Positions 27,459 to 35,413 are shown, counted from the first letter of the stretch. The stretch: 64,000 bases of DNA from Cyanobacteria bacterium OH_CBrB_359 (GCA_023433065.1 JAEZET010000004.1:1-64000); one strand, 5' to 3'. Numbers and translations are program-made. Notes: generated by a model not told the origin, from the sequence alone.

Positions 27459-28028
27459 TTAATGACAACTTTTTTTCTTATTTTTTAAGCATTTTTTGTA
27501 TATGGATGTTTCTGCTTTTTTAATTTTTTTGTAGCAGGCCTTTTGTTCTTTAGTTAAGATACATTCAAATTGAGCTTCATAATTATCACAAAAACATTTA
27601 AGATCTTTTTTTAATGCTTTTATTTTGTTTTTTTGAGCTTTTATTTCACATTTTGAGGCACATTTTTCTTTTAAAGTACACAATTTGTCTTTTTCGCATT
27701 GTAATTTTTCTCTTAGATCCTGAGTGTCACATTTTAGTTTGTCATATAAAGCCTCTGCTTTTTCCAGTTGGCATTCACTTAAACAAAGTTTCTTGTATAA
27801 TTCTTCCTGCGTCATTTTTTTGCATAAACAGGGGCAAGGATGGCATGGACATGCCGGTTTACATCCTTCTTCGCAAGGGACTGCAGGACAGCTCTCGCAA
27901 ACTGGTGCAGGAGTCGCTGCCGCTCCGCAAGGTTCATCGCAAGCCGGTTGTTGACATGGGCATGCGGCAAACGCTGCTATTGTTCCAAAAAAAACAAAAG
28001 TAAATAATAATGCTGATAATTTTTTCAT
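27459..28028 (-). CDS. Secreted cysteine-rich coiled-coil protein (26 Cys in 189 aa)
   Basis: The signal peptide (MKKLSALLFTFVFFGTIAAF, cleavage near AFA-ACPCQ) leads into a Cys/Pro-rich segment (about 21-68; CPCHPCPCLC). The rest is a long Lys/Glu-rich, predicted coiled-coil domain. There cysteines recur at helical intervals (ECQLEKAEAL, LQCEKDKLCTLKEKC), ending KKSCH. It shares secretion, Cys-richness and single-gene organisation with 13511-13942 but not sequence. A disulfide-crosslinked surface polymer is a reasonable guess; function unknown. Confidence 0.75.
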   Translation of the reverse strand: MKKLSALLFTFVFFGTIAAFAACPCQQPACDEPCGAAATPAPVCESCPAVPCEEGCKPACPCHPCPCLCKKMTQEELYKKLCLSECQLEKAEALYDKLKCDTQDLREKLQCEKDKLCTLKEKCASKCEIKAQKNKIKALKKDLKCFCDNYEAQFECILTKEQKACYKKIKKAETSIYKKCLKNKKKSCH

Positions 28029-28169
28029 AATTTTCTCCTTAATCTCTATGTTTATGTTTCAATCAAAGTTTTTAATATAATTTGAATTTTAATAATATTA
28101 AGTATCTAAAATTTTTATGAAATTTCATATAGCATTAGTGGCTAATTTTTTGTTAATAAATCAGGCAAT

Positions 28170-28206
28170 AAAAAAGAGGTGAAAATGAATTTTCGCCTCT
28201 TTTTTT
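28170..28206 (-). terminator. Intrinsic terminator of rplJ-rplL
   Basis: A long near-perfect stem (AAAGAGGTGAAAA against TTTTCGCCTCTTT, one wobble pair) lies 18 bp past the rplL stop. A and T runs flank both sides, so it may work in both directions. Confidence 0.88.
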
Positions 28207-28223
28207 AGTTTTATAATTAAAAA

Positions 28224-28592
28224 CTACTTGATTTCGACTGTAGCGCCGGCTTCTTCAAGTTTTTTCTTAATTTCTTCAGCTTCTTCTTTTTTGATACCTT
28301 CTTTGATTGCTTTTGGTGCGGCATCAACTAAATCTTTAGCTTCTTTTAAGCCAAGACCTGTAATAGTTCTAACTTCTTTAAGTACGTTGATTTTGTTAGC
28401 ACCTGTTGAAGCTAATATAACAGATACTTCGTTTACTTCTTCAGCTGCTTCAGCTGCTGGAGCTGCTGCTGCGGCTACCGCTACAGGGGCTGCAGCAGAT
28501 ACGCCGAATTTTTCTTCCATAGCTTTTACAAGTTCAGCTGCTTCGATTAATGTTAATTTTTCAATTGATTCTAAAATTGATTGTACGCTCAT
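28224..28592 (-). CDS. rplL: 50S ribosomal protein L7/L12
   Basis: 122 residues. The N-terminal dimerisation domain (SVQSILESIEKLTLIEAAELVKAME) is joined by an Ala-rich hinge (about 35-50) to the C-terminal factor-binding domain (LKEVRTITGLGLKEAKDLVD, ending AGATVEIK). It forms the ribosomal stalk that recruits translational GTPases. It is 60 bp downstream of rplJ in the same operon. Confidence 0.97.
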   Translation of the reverse strand: MSVQSILESIEKLTLIEAAELVKAMEEKFGVSAAAPVAVAAAAAPAAEAAEEVNEVSVILASTGANKINVLKEVRTITGLGLKEAKDLVDAAPKAIKEGIKKEEAEEIKKKLEEAGATVEIK

Positions 28593-28652
28593 TTTAAGTC
28601 TCCTTTTTATTTCTATGTTAGTAATTTTAGTAATATTGCTTTAAGCTGCTAA

Positions 28653-29174
28653 TTAAGCAGATTTTTGTTTTGCAACCGCATCAATAGCTCTAACCAAGCT
28701 GCTCATGACAGCATTGACAGAACCAACGATACCTGTTGCAGGTGAATTTATGCAACCAAGCATTTTTGCATAAAGTTCTTCTCTTGAAGGAATGTCTGCA
28801 AGAGCTTTTGCGTCTTGTGCGTTTAAGAATTGACCGTCTAAAGCTGCTGCGATTATTTCACCTTTTTTAGCTTCTTTTATGAATTTTGTAAGAATTTTTG
28901 CAGGTGCAGCTTGATCTTCGTATCCGAATGCAATAGCCACAGGACCTTTGAATGCTTCATTTAATACTTCAAAATCTGTTCCTTTTACTGCAAGTTTAAT
29001 TAAGGTGTTTTTTGTAACCATATAATCAGAGTTTTCTTTTTGAAGTTGTCTGCGAAGTTTTGTAATTTCTTCAACGCTAAAACCTCTATAATCAGTTACA
29101 ACGGCGACTTTCGCATTACTTACTTTTGCTTTCATTGCTTCAATTTTTTCTTGTTTGAAGGCTTTTGTTGCCAT
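28653..29174 (-). CDS. rplJ: 50S ribosomal protein L10
   Basis: 173 residues with the family start (KEKIEAMK..., VVTDYRGFSVEEITKLRRQL), MVTKNTLIKLAVKG, GPVAIAFGYEDQAAPAK and the C-terminal helix that binds L7/L12 dimers. L10 anchors the stalk and normally represses its own mRNA by binding the leader. Here it is first in a two-gene operon; rplK and rplA, usually just upstream, are absent. Confidence 0.97.
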   Translation of the reverse strand: MATKAFKQEKIEAMKAKVSNAKVAVVTDYRGFSVEEITKLRRQLQKENSDYMVTKNTLIKLAVKGTDFEVLNEAFKGPVAIAFGYEDQAAPAKILTKFIKEAKKGEIIAAALDGQFLNAQDAKALADIPSREELYAKMLGCINSPATGIVGSVNAVMSSLVRAIDAVAKQKSA

Positions 29175-29220
29175 TTTGTGCTCCTTTATTTTTTTGTTAT
29201 CGACCTTTTTGTCTCAACGT

Positions 29221-29400
29221 AAAAAATTTTACGCTGGAACCGTAAAATCACAAATTTTTATATATTTTCTGCCGATTCGGGATTTTTATATCCGTTTTCT
29301 TTGCAGTTTTTAAAACTTTGATGATCCTAAGCTGGGTCATTTTTAAGGCTTTTAGTTCTACCTTCTGATAAGTGGATTCTAAATTTTGCCCCCAACCTTC
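29221..29400 (-). promoter_or_regulatory. rplJ leader with putative attenuator hairpin
   Basis: About 180 nt of untranslated leader precede rplJ. At its 3' end ATTTTACG (29226-29233) and CGTAAAAT (29241-29248) form an 8-bp stem with a 7-nt loop. On the minus strand a run of six U follows, so it looks like an intrinsic terminator ~47 nt before the rplJ start. The upstream part is GC-richer and structured, as expected for an L10-binding leader. Feedback control by attenuation is inferred from the known L10 leader principle. No covariance model was run. Confidence 0.65.
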
Positions 29401-29415
29401 TTCGGTTCAAGTATA

Positions 29416-29454
29416 AATATATTTAAAACATGTTTTAAAATCAACATGCATGTT
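29416..29454 (-). promoter_or_regulatory. rplJL promoter overlapping two palindromes
   Basis: On the minus strand TTGATT (29444-29439) and TATATT (29421-29416) are separated by 17 nt, a good sigma70-type promoter. The spacer is filled by the perfect palindrome TTTAAAACATGTTTTAAA (29422-29439). A second palindrome, AACATGCATGTT (29443-29454), overlaps the -35. Both share ACATG half-sites. A transcription-factor operator is likely. Confidence 0.5.
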
Positions 29455-29489
29455 TAATTTTGTTAAATAAATTATTCATAAAATTTATT

Positions 29490-29972
29490 TTATTCAATCG
29501 GAATATATATTTCAGATAACAAGTCTTCAGATGCAGTTGTTTCAATGTCTTTTAAATGAACAATAAATGCAGGTAAGTCTCTTCGGATATAGTTATTTTG
29601 CGGTATCCATTGGCTTTCAATTGCAAAAAACAAGCTGCCTATTGTTTCATAAGCCCCTTTGTGTCCAAATACCGCATATTTCCCGCCTCTTAGTGTTTGG
29701 ATACTTACATTTCCTTCTATTGGTATATGTTTTGATAGAGTTATGCAATAATCATACTTACAGTTTTGAGTTGGAGTGATGCAGGGATTATTGTGTGGAA
29801 TTCCATATACTTTAATATTTTTATTTACATTAGGAGTTTCAAGATTATGTTTTATTATAAATTCTTGCAGTTCGATATAAGCTTGCATCGCTGAAATATG
29901 GTAACTTCCGTATTTTCTTACATAATAGACAATTTCATCTTCAATTGTTCTGATTTCTAAGAAGTTTTTCAA
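29490..29972 (-). CDS. GyrI-like/effector-binding domain protein
   Basis: 160 residues matching the GyrI-like small-molecule-binding fold: an N-terminal EIRTIEDEIVYYVRKYGSY, YGIPHNNPCITPTQNCKYDYCITL, GGKYAVFGHKGAYETIGSLF, and a C-terminal IEIYIPI-type strand. There is no DNA-binding domain, so it is a stand-alone sensor or sequestering protein, as in SbmC/GyrI or AraC effector domains. It starts at TTG 29972. It has its own position between terminators, and the ligand is unknown. Confidence 0.75.
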   Translation of the reverse strand: MKNFLEIRTIEDEIVYYVRKYGSYHISAMQAYIELQEFIIKHNLETPNVNKNIKVYGIPHNNPCITPTQNCKYDYCITLSKHIPIEGNVSIQTLRGGKYAVFGHKGAYETIGSLFFAIESQWIPQNNYIRRDLPAFIVHLKDIETTASEDLLSEIYIPIE

Positions 29973-30063
29973 TATATTCTTTCTAATAATGCATTCAGCT
30001 TTGTTTAAATTATATAATTTTTTTGGACTTTTTCAAATTTAGGTTAAGAAATTTAATAAAAAG

Positions 30064-30088
30064 CAAAAAAAAAAGCCCCTTCCGGGCT
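30064..30088 (-). terminator. Intrinsic terminator downstream of receiver-like gene
   Basis: AGCCC (30074-30078) and GGGCT (30084-30088) flank a 5-nt loop, and on the minus strand a run of ten U follows. It ends transcripts from 30245-30646 before the GyrI-like gene. Confidence 0.8.
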
Positions 30089-30150
30089 AAAAAAACTTGT
30101 TATGGAGAAAAGGAGTGGAGGAAATAAGTAATAAAGAGAATTGGCTTACA

Positions 30151-30199
30151 ATTATTTATTTCCCTTAAATAAATAATATATAACATATATATTATTTAT
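30151..30199 (-). promoter_or_regulatory. Overlapping, mutually exclusive hairpins in a 3' region
   Basis: A perfect 14-bp inverted repeat (30169-30182 with 30186-30199, 3-nt loop) overlaps a 10-bp one (30151-30160 with 30168-30177). The middle arm can pair with only one partner at a time. It lies between the stop at 30245 and the terminator at 30064-30088. It could be an antiterminator/terminator switch or an mRNA 3'-end structure. AT-richness lowers confidence. Confidence 0.35.
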
Positions 30200-30244
30200 A
30201 TGTTAAATAATCTTAACAATTTTTTGTTAGCTGTTGTTTAAATA

Positions 30245-30646
30245 CTACAAATGAACAACCTTTTTCTCTACAATTTTATCGTCAGATGCAAGAACTCTGC
30301 TTAAATCATTGCTTTTCATGTTTAAACTTATATATTTAAGATTTTTATCCATCATCATTCTTATAGTTTTTTTAGTAAATTCTGATTTAACAAGAATGGT
30401 TTCAAGATTTTCATTCAAAGCAAAGTTCTTTATCACGGACGCACTTTTAAGGTTATATAATTCAGAGTCTATAATAACTGTTGAAATATTTTTTGTATTT
30501 AAAAATCGGCTGATGTCACTAGTGGAAATAGTTGCAAAGATACAATTTTCATCTACTCCTGCTTCAATACATTTTTGTGAAAGGCTTACAATATTTTTCA
30601 AGTCTTTTTCCACTATTAAAATACAATTTTTATTTTTTTCACTCAT
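30245..30646 (-). CDS. Degenerate receiver-like protein
   Basis: 133 residues with the order of a CheY-like fold: CILIVEKDLKN, TVIIDSELYN (a possible phospho-Asp), ETILVKSEFTKK and the final LKYISLNMKSNDL. The acidic pocket (normally DD) is EK and the conserved Lys near the end is Asn, so phosphorylation is doubtful. It has no output domain. It is a single gene with the ribosome site GAGGTGAG. It may be a pseudo-receiver adaptor. Confidence 0.6.
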   Translation of the reverse strand: MSEKNKNCILIVEKDLKNIVSLSQKCIEAGVDENCIFATISTSDISRFLNTKNISTVIIDSELYNLKSASVIKNFALNENLETILVKSEFTKKTIRMMMDKNLKYISLNMKSNDLSRVLASDDKIVEKKVVHL

Positions 30647-30735
30647 CTCTCACCTCAATACTTTCTCTTAATATTTCTATCGAAATAGTTAGATTAAAAT
30701 TAAATAAAACAAAATAAATTCATATATTGAGATGA

Positions 30736-30767
30736 CAAAAAGACCCTGCAGTTTATGCAAGATCTTT
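30736..30767 (-). terminator. Intrinsic terminator of infC-rpmI-rplT
   Basis: AAAGACCCTGCA (30739-30750) and TGCAAGATCTTT (30756-30767) pair over 12 bp with two wobble pairs and a 5-nt loop. In the minus direction a TTTTTG run follows, 19 bp past the rplT stop. Confidence 0.72.
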
Positions 30768-30785
30768 AATGATTTTAAAAAATAA

Positions 30786-31136
30786 TTATACTGCTGTTTT
30801 TGCAGTTTCAACGATTACAGAAAAAGCTTCAGGTTCATTAACTGCCATATCGGCAAGCATTTTTCTGTTAACTGTGATATTAGTCTTTTTAAGTGCATTC
30901 ATGAATTTCGAATAGCTTAATCCATATTGTCTTACGGCAGCATTAATCCTGATAATCCAAAGACGACGCATATTTCTTTTAAGATGACGCCTGTCTCTAT
31001 ATTGGTATTTAAGTGCTTTCATCACGGCAGTGTTTGCAACTTTAAATATTCTGCTTCTTGCACCTTTAAAACCTTTAGCTAATTTTAGAATTTTTTTATG
31101 TCTTTTTCTTAAGACGTTTCCGCGTTTAATTCTCAT
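30786..31136 (-). CDS. rplT: 50S ribosomal protein L20
   Basis: 116 residues, full length: MRIKRGNVLRKRHKKILKLA, GFKGARSRIFKVANTAVMKA, RRLWIIRINAAVRQYGLSYS. A basic assembly protein binding 23S rRNA, and in many bacteria the autogenous repressor of this operon. It is last of infC-rpmI-rplT, 24 bp after rpmI. Confidence 0.97.
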   Translation of the reverse strand: MRIKRGNVLRKRHKKILKLAKGFKGARSRIFKVANTAVMKALKYQYRDRRHLKRNMRRLWIIRINAAVRQYGLSYSKFMNALKKTNITVNRKMLADMAVNEPEAFSVIVETAKTAV

Positions 31137-31160
31137 TTTATTTTTCCTTTCTTCACTTAA

Positions 31161-31370
31161 CTATCTTGAATATTTCAAGTATGGTAACTGTTTTGATACA
31201 AGGTCCAAATGTGTTTCAGACACTTCTACCGTTGAAGAAAGTCTTCTTTTTCTGCTTTGAGCTTTGTGTTGAAGCAAATGTTTTTTGCCTGCTTGCTCTC
31301 TAAGAATTTTGCCGCTGGCGGTAACTTTGTACCTTTTGGCGCCTGCGCGGTGTGTTTTCATTTTAGGCAT
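31161..31370 (-). CDS. rpmI: 50S ribosomal protein L35
   Basis: 69 residues: MPKMKTHRAGAKRYKVTASG, then KHLLQHKAQSRKRRL, typical of bL35, with a short C-terminal extension. It is located between infC and rplT in the universal order. Confidence 0.96.
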   Translation of the reverse strand: MPKMKTHRAGAKRYKVTASGKILREQAGKKHLLQHKAQSRKRRLSSTVEVSETHLDLVSKQLPYLKYSR

Positions 31371-31480
31371 AGTTTTTCTCCTTATTTATGTTAGTAACCA
31401 AACCTTTTAAAAAAGATTTAAAAACACCGACATTTATGACATGCCTCCATAGAATATCGGATTTATTATTTTATTGTAAA

Positions 31481-32011
31481 TCAAACATGAGAAGGCGCAA
31501 GCATGAGAACAACATTCCTTCCTTCAAGAAGAGGTTTTTTCTCAATTATCATCTGCTCGTTCTCTAAATCTGTTAAAAATCTGTTTGCTAAATCGTATGC
31601 AAGCTTGCTATGTTGCATTTCACGACCTCTTAGCATTACCATAATTTTAACTTTGTTGCCGCCTGCCAAGAATTTTTTAATATTTTTAATTCTTACATTA
31701 TAGTCATGCACGTCAATTTTATAGCGGATTTTAATTTCTTTTATTTCAACGGTATGTTGCTTTTTACGTGCTTCTTTGGCACGTTTTTCAACTTCATATT
31801 TATATTTACCGTAATCCAAAATTTTTGCTACAGGAGGTTCTTGATTGGGTGAAACAACTACTAAATCTAAATCTTTTTCTTCCGCCAGCTTTAAAGCTTT
31901 TATTGTTGGGATAACTCCATGATTATTGCCTTCGTCGTCGATTAAGCGAACTTCTTTTGACTGTATGTTGTTATTTAATAGCGGGTTTTTGTGGGTATAA
32001 TCTTTACTGAT
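31481..32011 (-). CDS. infC: Translation initiation factor IF-3 with a non-canonical ATC start
   Basis: IF-3 monitors start-codon and initiator-tRNA pairing on the 30S subunit. The family landmarks are SKEVRLIDDEGNNHGVIP, LDLVVVSPNQEPPVAKILDYG and the C-terminal domain FLAGGNKVKIMVMLRGREMQH. The homologous region extends well upstream of the first in-frame ATG/GTG/TTG (a TTG at 31819), and no such codon exists in the N-terminal domain. A perfect AGGAGG (32025-32020) sits 8 nt before ATC (32011-32009), giving 176 residues, the normal length. infC is known in other bacteria for rare starts (AUU, AUC) that IF-3 itself discriminates against, providing autoregulation. It is first in the infC-rpmI-rplT operon. 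Confidence 0.93.
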   Translation of the reverse strand: MSKDYTHKNPLLNNNIQSKEVRLIDDEGNNHGVIPTIKALKLAEEKDLDLVVVSPNQEPPVAKILDYGKYKYEVEKRAKEARKKQHTVEIKEIKIRYKIDVHDYNVRIKNIKKFLAGGNKVKIMVMLRGREMQHSKLAYDLANRFLTDLENEQMIIEKKPLLEGRNVVLMLAPSHV

Positions 32012-32182
32012 ACTTTTTTCCTCCTGATAATAAACAGTTTTATTTTGTATATTGTAACAAATAAAATAATATTTTGTAAATCTTTTTTTTGTTACATTAA
32101 TTAAAAATAACTTTCAAGAGTCAATTTCCTGATTGAAAAATACTTTAAAGATATAGAAACTCTCTCTTCTTATTAAATGGTT

Positions 32183-32208
32183 GGGGCCGGTAACGGCCTT
32201 TTTTTTTA
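32183..32208 (+). terminator. Plus-strand intrinsic terminator without an assigned gene
   Basis: GGCCG (32185-32189), the GNRA-type loop GTAA and CGGCC (32194-32198) are followed by nine T on the plus strand. Both neighbours (infC and the acyltransferase) lie on the minus strand, where the hairpin has no U-tract. It implies an unannotated plus-strand transcript ending here. Confidence 0.65.
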
Positions 32209-32238
32209 TTTATTTAGTTGGATTTTTCGCACAAAAGA

Positions 32239-32922
32239 TTAAGAGACTTTTATTTTTTGTTCAGATTCTTCAGTTTGATAATAAGTCGGGATAAATTCGT
32301 AATTTGCCATTCTGGCTACTTTTTCTCCCCACTCATTAATAATTTCTTCTGTTTCCTGGTTGTGAGAAACAATTTCACCTATCTCAACTATTATTTTTGC
32401 TCTAAAAGGAATCCAGTTATATTCTTCGCAGCCTGTGATGGCGATTGGCAATATATCTGTTTTTGAGGTTTTTGAGATAACCGCAGCGCCCTTATTAAGA
32501 TCTTCGATAATATGATTTCTTTTTATACCGCCTTGTGGGAAAATACCTAAAAGCCAGTTAGTTTTCATTATATCTTTCACGGTTTTAATTGTAGAAACTT
32601 CCAATTTTTCCCTATTTACGGCAAATGCTGCAAGGTTGCTTAAAAGCTTTGCTAAAGCGGGATTTTCAAAAAGCTCTTGTTTTGCCATAAAGGCAAGGGG
32701 TTTTCTAAGTGCAATAGAGACTAAAAACGGGTCAAAGTAAGAAATATGGTTTGCGGCACAAATGAACTTCTTATTTTTTGGAATATTATGTCGGCCTCTT
32801 ATTTCATATCGATAAAAAAACCAAAAAATCGGCATTAATAAGCAATAGACAGCCCAAAACTGCCATAAACGCTTCTTCCAGTTGAAATCTTTTATATATA
32901 GTCTCGAATAATTTTTACTCAT
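32239..32922 (-). CDS. PlsC-type 1-acylglycerol-3-phosphate acyltransferase (paralogue 2)
   Basis: About 227 residues. The N-terminal hydrophobic helix (WAVYCLLMPIFWFFYR) is followed by the catalytic HX4D motif NHISYFDP and the substrate motif GIFPQGGIKR. It transfers an acyl chain to lysophosphatidate at the membrane. The motif III arginine of canonical FPEGTRS is displaced (QGGIKR). ATG 32922 is chosen over a TTG five codons upstream; neither has a strong ribosome site. It lies 34 bp after a paralogue, and the two share AFMAKQELFE and AFAVNREKLEVSTIKT, so this is a tandem duplication. Confidence 0.87.
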   Translation of the reverse strand: MSKNYSRLYIKDFNWKKRLWQFWAVYCLLMPIFWFFYRYEIRGRHNIPKNKKFICAANHISYFDPFLVSIALRKPLAFMAKQELFENPALAKLLSNLAAFAVNREKLEVSTIKTVKDIMKTNWLLGIFPQGGIKRNHIIEDLNKGAAVISKTSKTDILPIAITGCEEYNWIPFRAKIIVEIGEIVSHNQETEEIINEWGEKVARMANYEFIPTYYQTEESEQKIKVS

Positions 32923-32956
32923 TTCTGATTTTACCAATTTAACTGATTAATTCTTT

Positions 32957-33598
32957 TTAAACAGGTGCGTATTCACATCCGCTTAATTCGGAAATTGCAT
33001 TTGCCCATTTTTCTACCATTTCATCAATATTATCGCTGTATGGTATTAATTGCCCTATTTTGACGGTTATTTTGCCGGTAAACGGAATTTTTACGTTTTT
33101 ATCGGCTCCAATAATTGCAACAGGAAGAATATCTGTTTTTGTTGTTTTAGCAAGGGCTGCAAAACCTCTTGATATTTTTTCTATTTTGCCATTTACAGCT
33201 CTTGTTCCTTGAGGGAAAAGTCCTAATTTCCACTTGGTATCTTTGATTGCAAGTGCAGTTTTTATTGTTGAAACTTCAAGTTTTTCTCTGTTGACTGCAA
33301 AAGCACCGCACCAGTCCATTAATGTCCTTGAGAAAAATTTTTCGAATAATTCTTGTTTTGCCATAAAAGCTATGGGGGTACAAAGAGCCTGAACCACTAT
33401 AAAAGGGTCTTTTGCCGAGATGTGGTTTCCTGCAACAATATAGGGCTTACTTTTGTCTATATTATGTTTACCTATAACCTCAAGTTTATACATAATTCTT
33501 ACATAGAGTCCAAAGGTCCAGTTGCAAACGAGTCTTTGGAAAAAAGCTCTCCAGAGATTAAATTCTTTAGAACTTCTTTTGGAAAATTTTTTTGTCAT
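32957..33598 (-). CDS. PlsC-type 1-acylglycerol-3-phosphate acyltransferase (paralogue 1)
   Basis: 213 residues with NHISAKDP (HX4D), LFPQGTRA, AFMAKQELFE and an N-terminal membrane-proximal segment. Its motif III (FPQGTR) is closer to the canonical form than in the downstream copy, so this may be the housekeeping enzyme. It sits divergent from the membrane protein at 33708, sharing a ~110-bp promoter region. Confidence 0.88.
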   Translation of the reverse strand: MTKKFSKRSSKEFNLWRAFFQRLVCNWTFGLYVRIMYKLEVIGKHNIDKSKPYIVAGNHISAKDPFIVVQALCTPIAFMAKQELFEKFFSRTLMDWCGAFAVNREKLEVSTIKTALAIKDTKWKLGLFPQGTRAVNGKIEKISRGFAALAKTTKTDILPVAIIGADKNVKIPFTGKITVKIGQLIPYSDNIDEMVEKWANAISELSGCEYAPV

Positions 33599-33707
33599 AA
33601 AGCCTACTCTTTTATTAGGTGAATTTAATACTTTTTATATTATATCAAAAAGAAGTATAATTGTGTATAATTTATCTTGTAGTATTGGTTATACACCAGA
33701 GGAACAA

Positions 33708-35309
33708 GTGAGAAAACTGCCTTATTTAGCAACTTTATTAATTAGTGTCTCTATAATAGTCTTTTTATTTATTCTTTTATATAACAATATTGTTTGTTAT
33801 GAAGATTTTTACCAGATTTTTTATACAAACGGTGACAGTTACCAAAAGATTTATACCCAGGCGGACCATGGTTGTCTTGTAAGCTGGGTATTTATGAAGA
33901 TGATAGGTTCTTTTATTCCCCTTAAATTTAATGTTCATCCCAATGATAATTTATTTGGAAATATTGTTATCGGTATAAATTTTGCAATATACATATTTCT
34001 TGCCTCACGTTTTGCTATGCTTTTTTGTAAAAATAAAAAGTTTATGCCTGTCTGGTATTTAATAAGCTTTGCTTGTTTTTACCCATTATTTTTTTATCAG
34101 TTAAGCGGGTCTGTTTTTACGTACTGCCGTCATTACAGGTATGTTTTTGCAGTAATTTTTTATCTGTTATTTTGGAATGTTTACATCAAATCATTTGTTA
34201 AACAGAAAATTCCTGTTGAGAAGCTTGGGTTTTTAGGTTTTTTATCATTTTTTGTCGGTGTATCTGTAGAACCTGCAAATATTTCGGCAATGGCTTCTTT
34301 AATTTTTCTTGTACCTTTTCAGCTTATGCTTATGGCAAAAGAAAACAACCTGAAATTTAGTGAAGTTATCGAACAAATTAAATTGCGTGGGAAAAAGATT
34401 TATATCCCGTTTATATTTTTCTTTTTAGGATGTTTAACTTTTTATTTAAACCCTGAATTTTGGAATATTGCCAAAGACAGGGAAGTTTTATTCAACATAC
34501 ATAATTATGATAAATTAGTGTTCTTTTTATCAGAATTTATAAAAGAATGCTGCCAAAGTTTATTTTTATCCGATGGTTATTACCTGTTTCTAATGGCTTT
34601 AATCCTATTAAGCTGTTTAGTTTTAGCATTAAATAAAAATATTTTTGAAAAAGTAAGAGTTGTTGTTTCCGCTTGGGGGTTGTTTTTGGGTGTAATTTTA
34701 TTTTATTTATTATTGATAATCCCGGGTAAAACATATTATGACGGAGTGCATTTTTGGGTTGTTTCTGCTGATTTAAGGTCTTTTGTTTTTTGTGTGTTTT
34801 TATGTTCAGTTTTTATATTGGCAGGCTATTTGGTAAACTATTTGATTGAAACTACAGGAAAAGAAAAACTTATATTAATTTTATTGTCAATAGTTGCGAT
34901 AACAGCAATTGCTATTAATATCTATTTATTTAAACTTAATTTTAATTATTTTATTAAACTTAAAAAATCCCAAAGAGAGATGATGTACAAATTTGAGAAA
35001 ATGTACGTATTTTACTCATTTAAAGGAGCAGATACGGCTGTTCTTCCTCAGTCATTAGCTGAAAATGAATGTTTTGGACATATAATACTTAAAATAGGAG
35101 CTTTTAAAAAACAAGAATCATGGTTTTTGACTCCTTATTTTACTACTATTTATAAGCGGGTTAATTATATTCCCATAAAACTGTTGCCGGATAAAGAAGC
35201 TATGAAGCTATTTTATTCCAGAGGGGGGAAGTTGAGTGCTGATGAAATTGAAACTGCTGATTTTACAAAGCTTTTGGATGAGAATTTTATACTTAATGAC
35301 AAGAACTGA
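33708..35309 (+). CDS. Polytopic membrane protein of unknown function
   Basis: 533 residues from a GTG start (33708), five bases after AGAGG. Longer in-frame starts would run into the divergent acyltransferase gene and lack ribosome sites. There are about ten hydrophobic segments (e.g. LATLLISVSIIVFLFILLY, LGFLGFLSFFVGVSV, LILILLSIVAITAIAINIYL). A loop after the first helix reads YTNGDSYQKIYTQADHG. A soluble C-terminal part (~450-533) follows. The layout recalls DUF6056-like or glycosyltransferase-C-type membrane proteins, which would suit a surface-glycan role, but no motif is decisive. TATAAT-like elements lie at 33656-33671. Confidence 0.75.
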   Translation: MRKLPYLATLLISVSIIVFLFILLYNNIVCYEDFYQIFYTNGDSYQKIYTQADHGCLVSWVFMKMIGSFIPLKFNVHPNDNLFGNIVIGINFAIYIFLASRFAMLFCKNKKFMPVWYLISFACFYPLFFYQLSGSVFTYCRHYRYVFAVIFYLLFWNVYIKSFVKQKIPVEKLGFLGFLSFFVGVSVEPANISAMASLIFLVPFQLMLMAKENNLKFSEVIEQIKLRGKKIYIPFIFFFLGCLTFYLNPEFWNIAKDREVLFNIHNYDKLVFFLSEFIKECCQSLFLSDGYYLFLMALILLSCLVLALNKNIFEKVRVVVSAWGLFLGVILFYLLLIIPGKTYYDGVHFWVVSADLRSFVFCVFLCSVFILAGYLVNYLIETTGKEKLILILLSIVAITAIAINIYLFKLNFNYFIKLKKSQREMMYKFEKMYVFYSFKGADTAVLPQSLAENECFGHIILKIGAFKKQESWFLTPYFTTIYKRVNYIPIKLLPDKEAMKLFYSRGGKLSADEIETADFTKLLDENFILNDKN

Positions 35310-35413
35310 GGATAATATTTTATCTAAATAAAGCTTGATTATGGAATATGTTTAATTTATAACTAAGGCATGGTTTAGTTATATAGTTGTAAAAAGAAAG
35401 AGGAGCTAAAACT

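Noticed and set aside
30151..30199. CRISPR-like or transposon inverted repeats
   Set aside because: A single local AT-rich structure; no spacer periodicity, no transposase and no target duplication.
33522..33707. An N-terminal extension of 62 residues on the membrane protein at 33708
   Set aside because: It overlaps the divergent acyltransferase gene, lacks a ribosome site and is not hydrophobic; GTG 33708 follows AGAGG at proper spacing.
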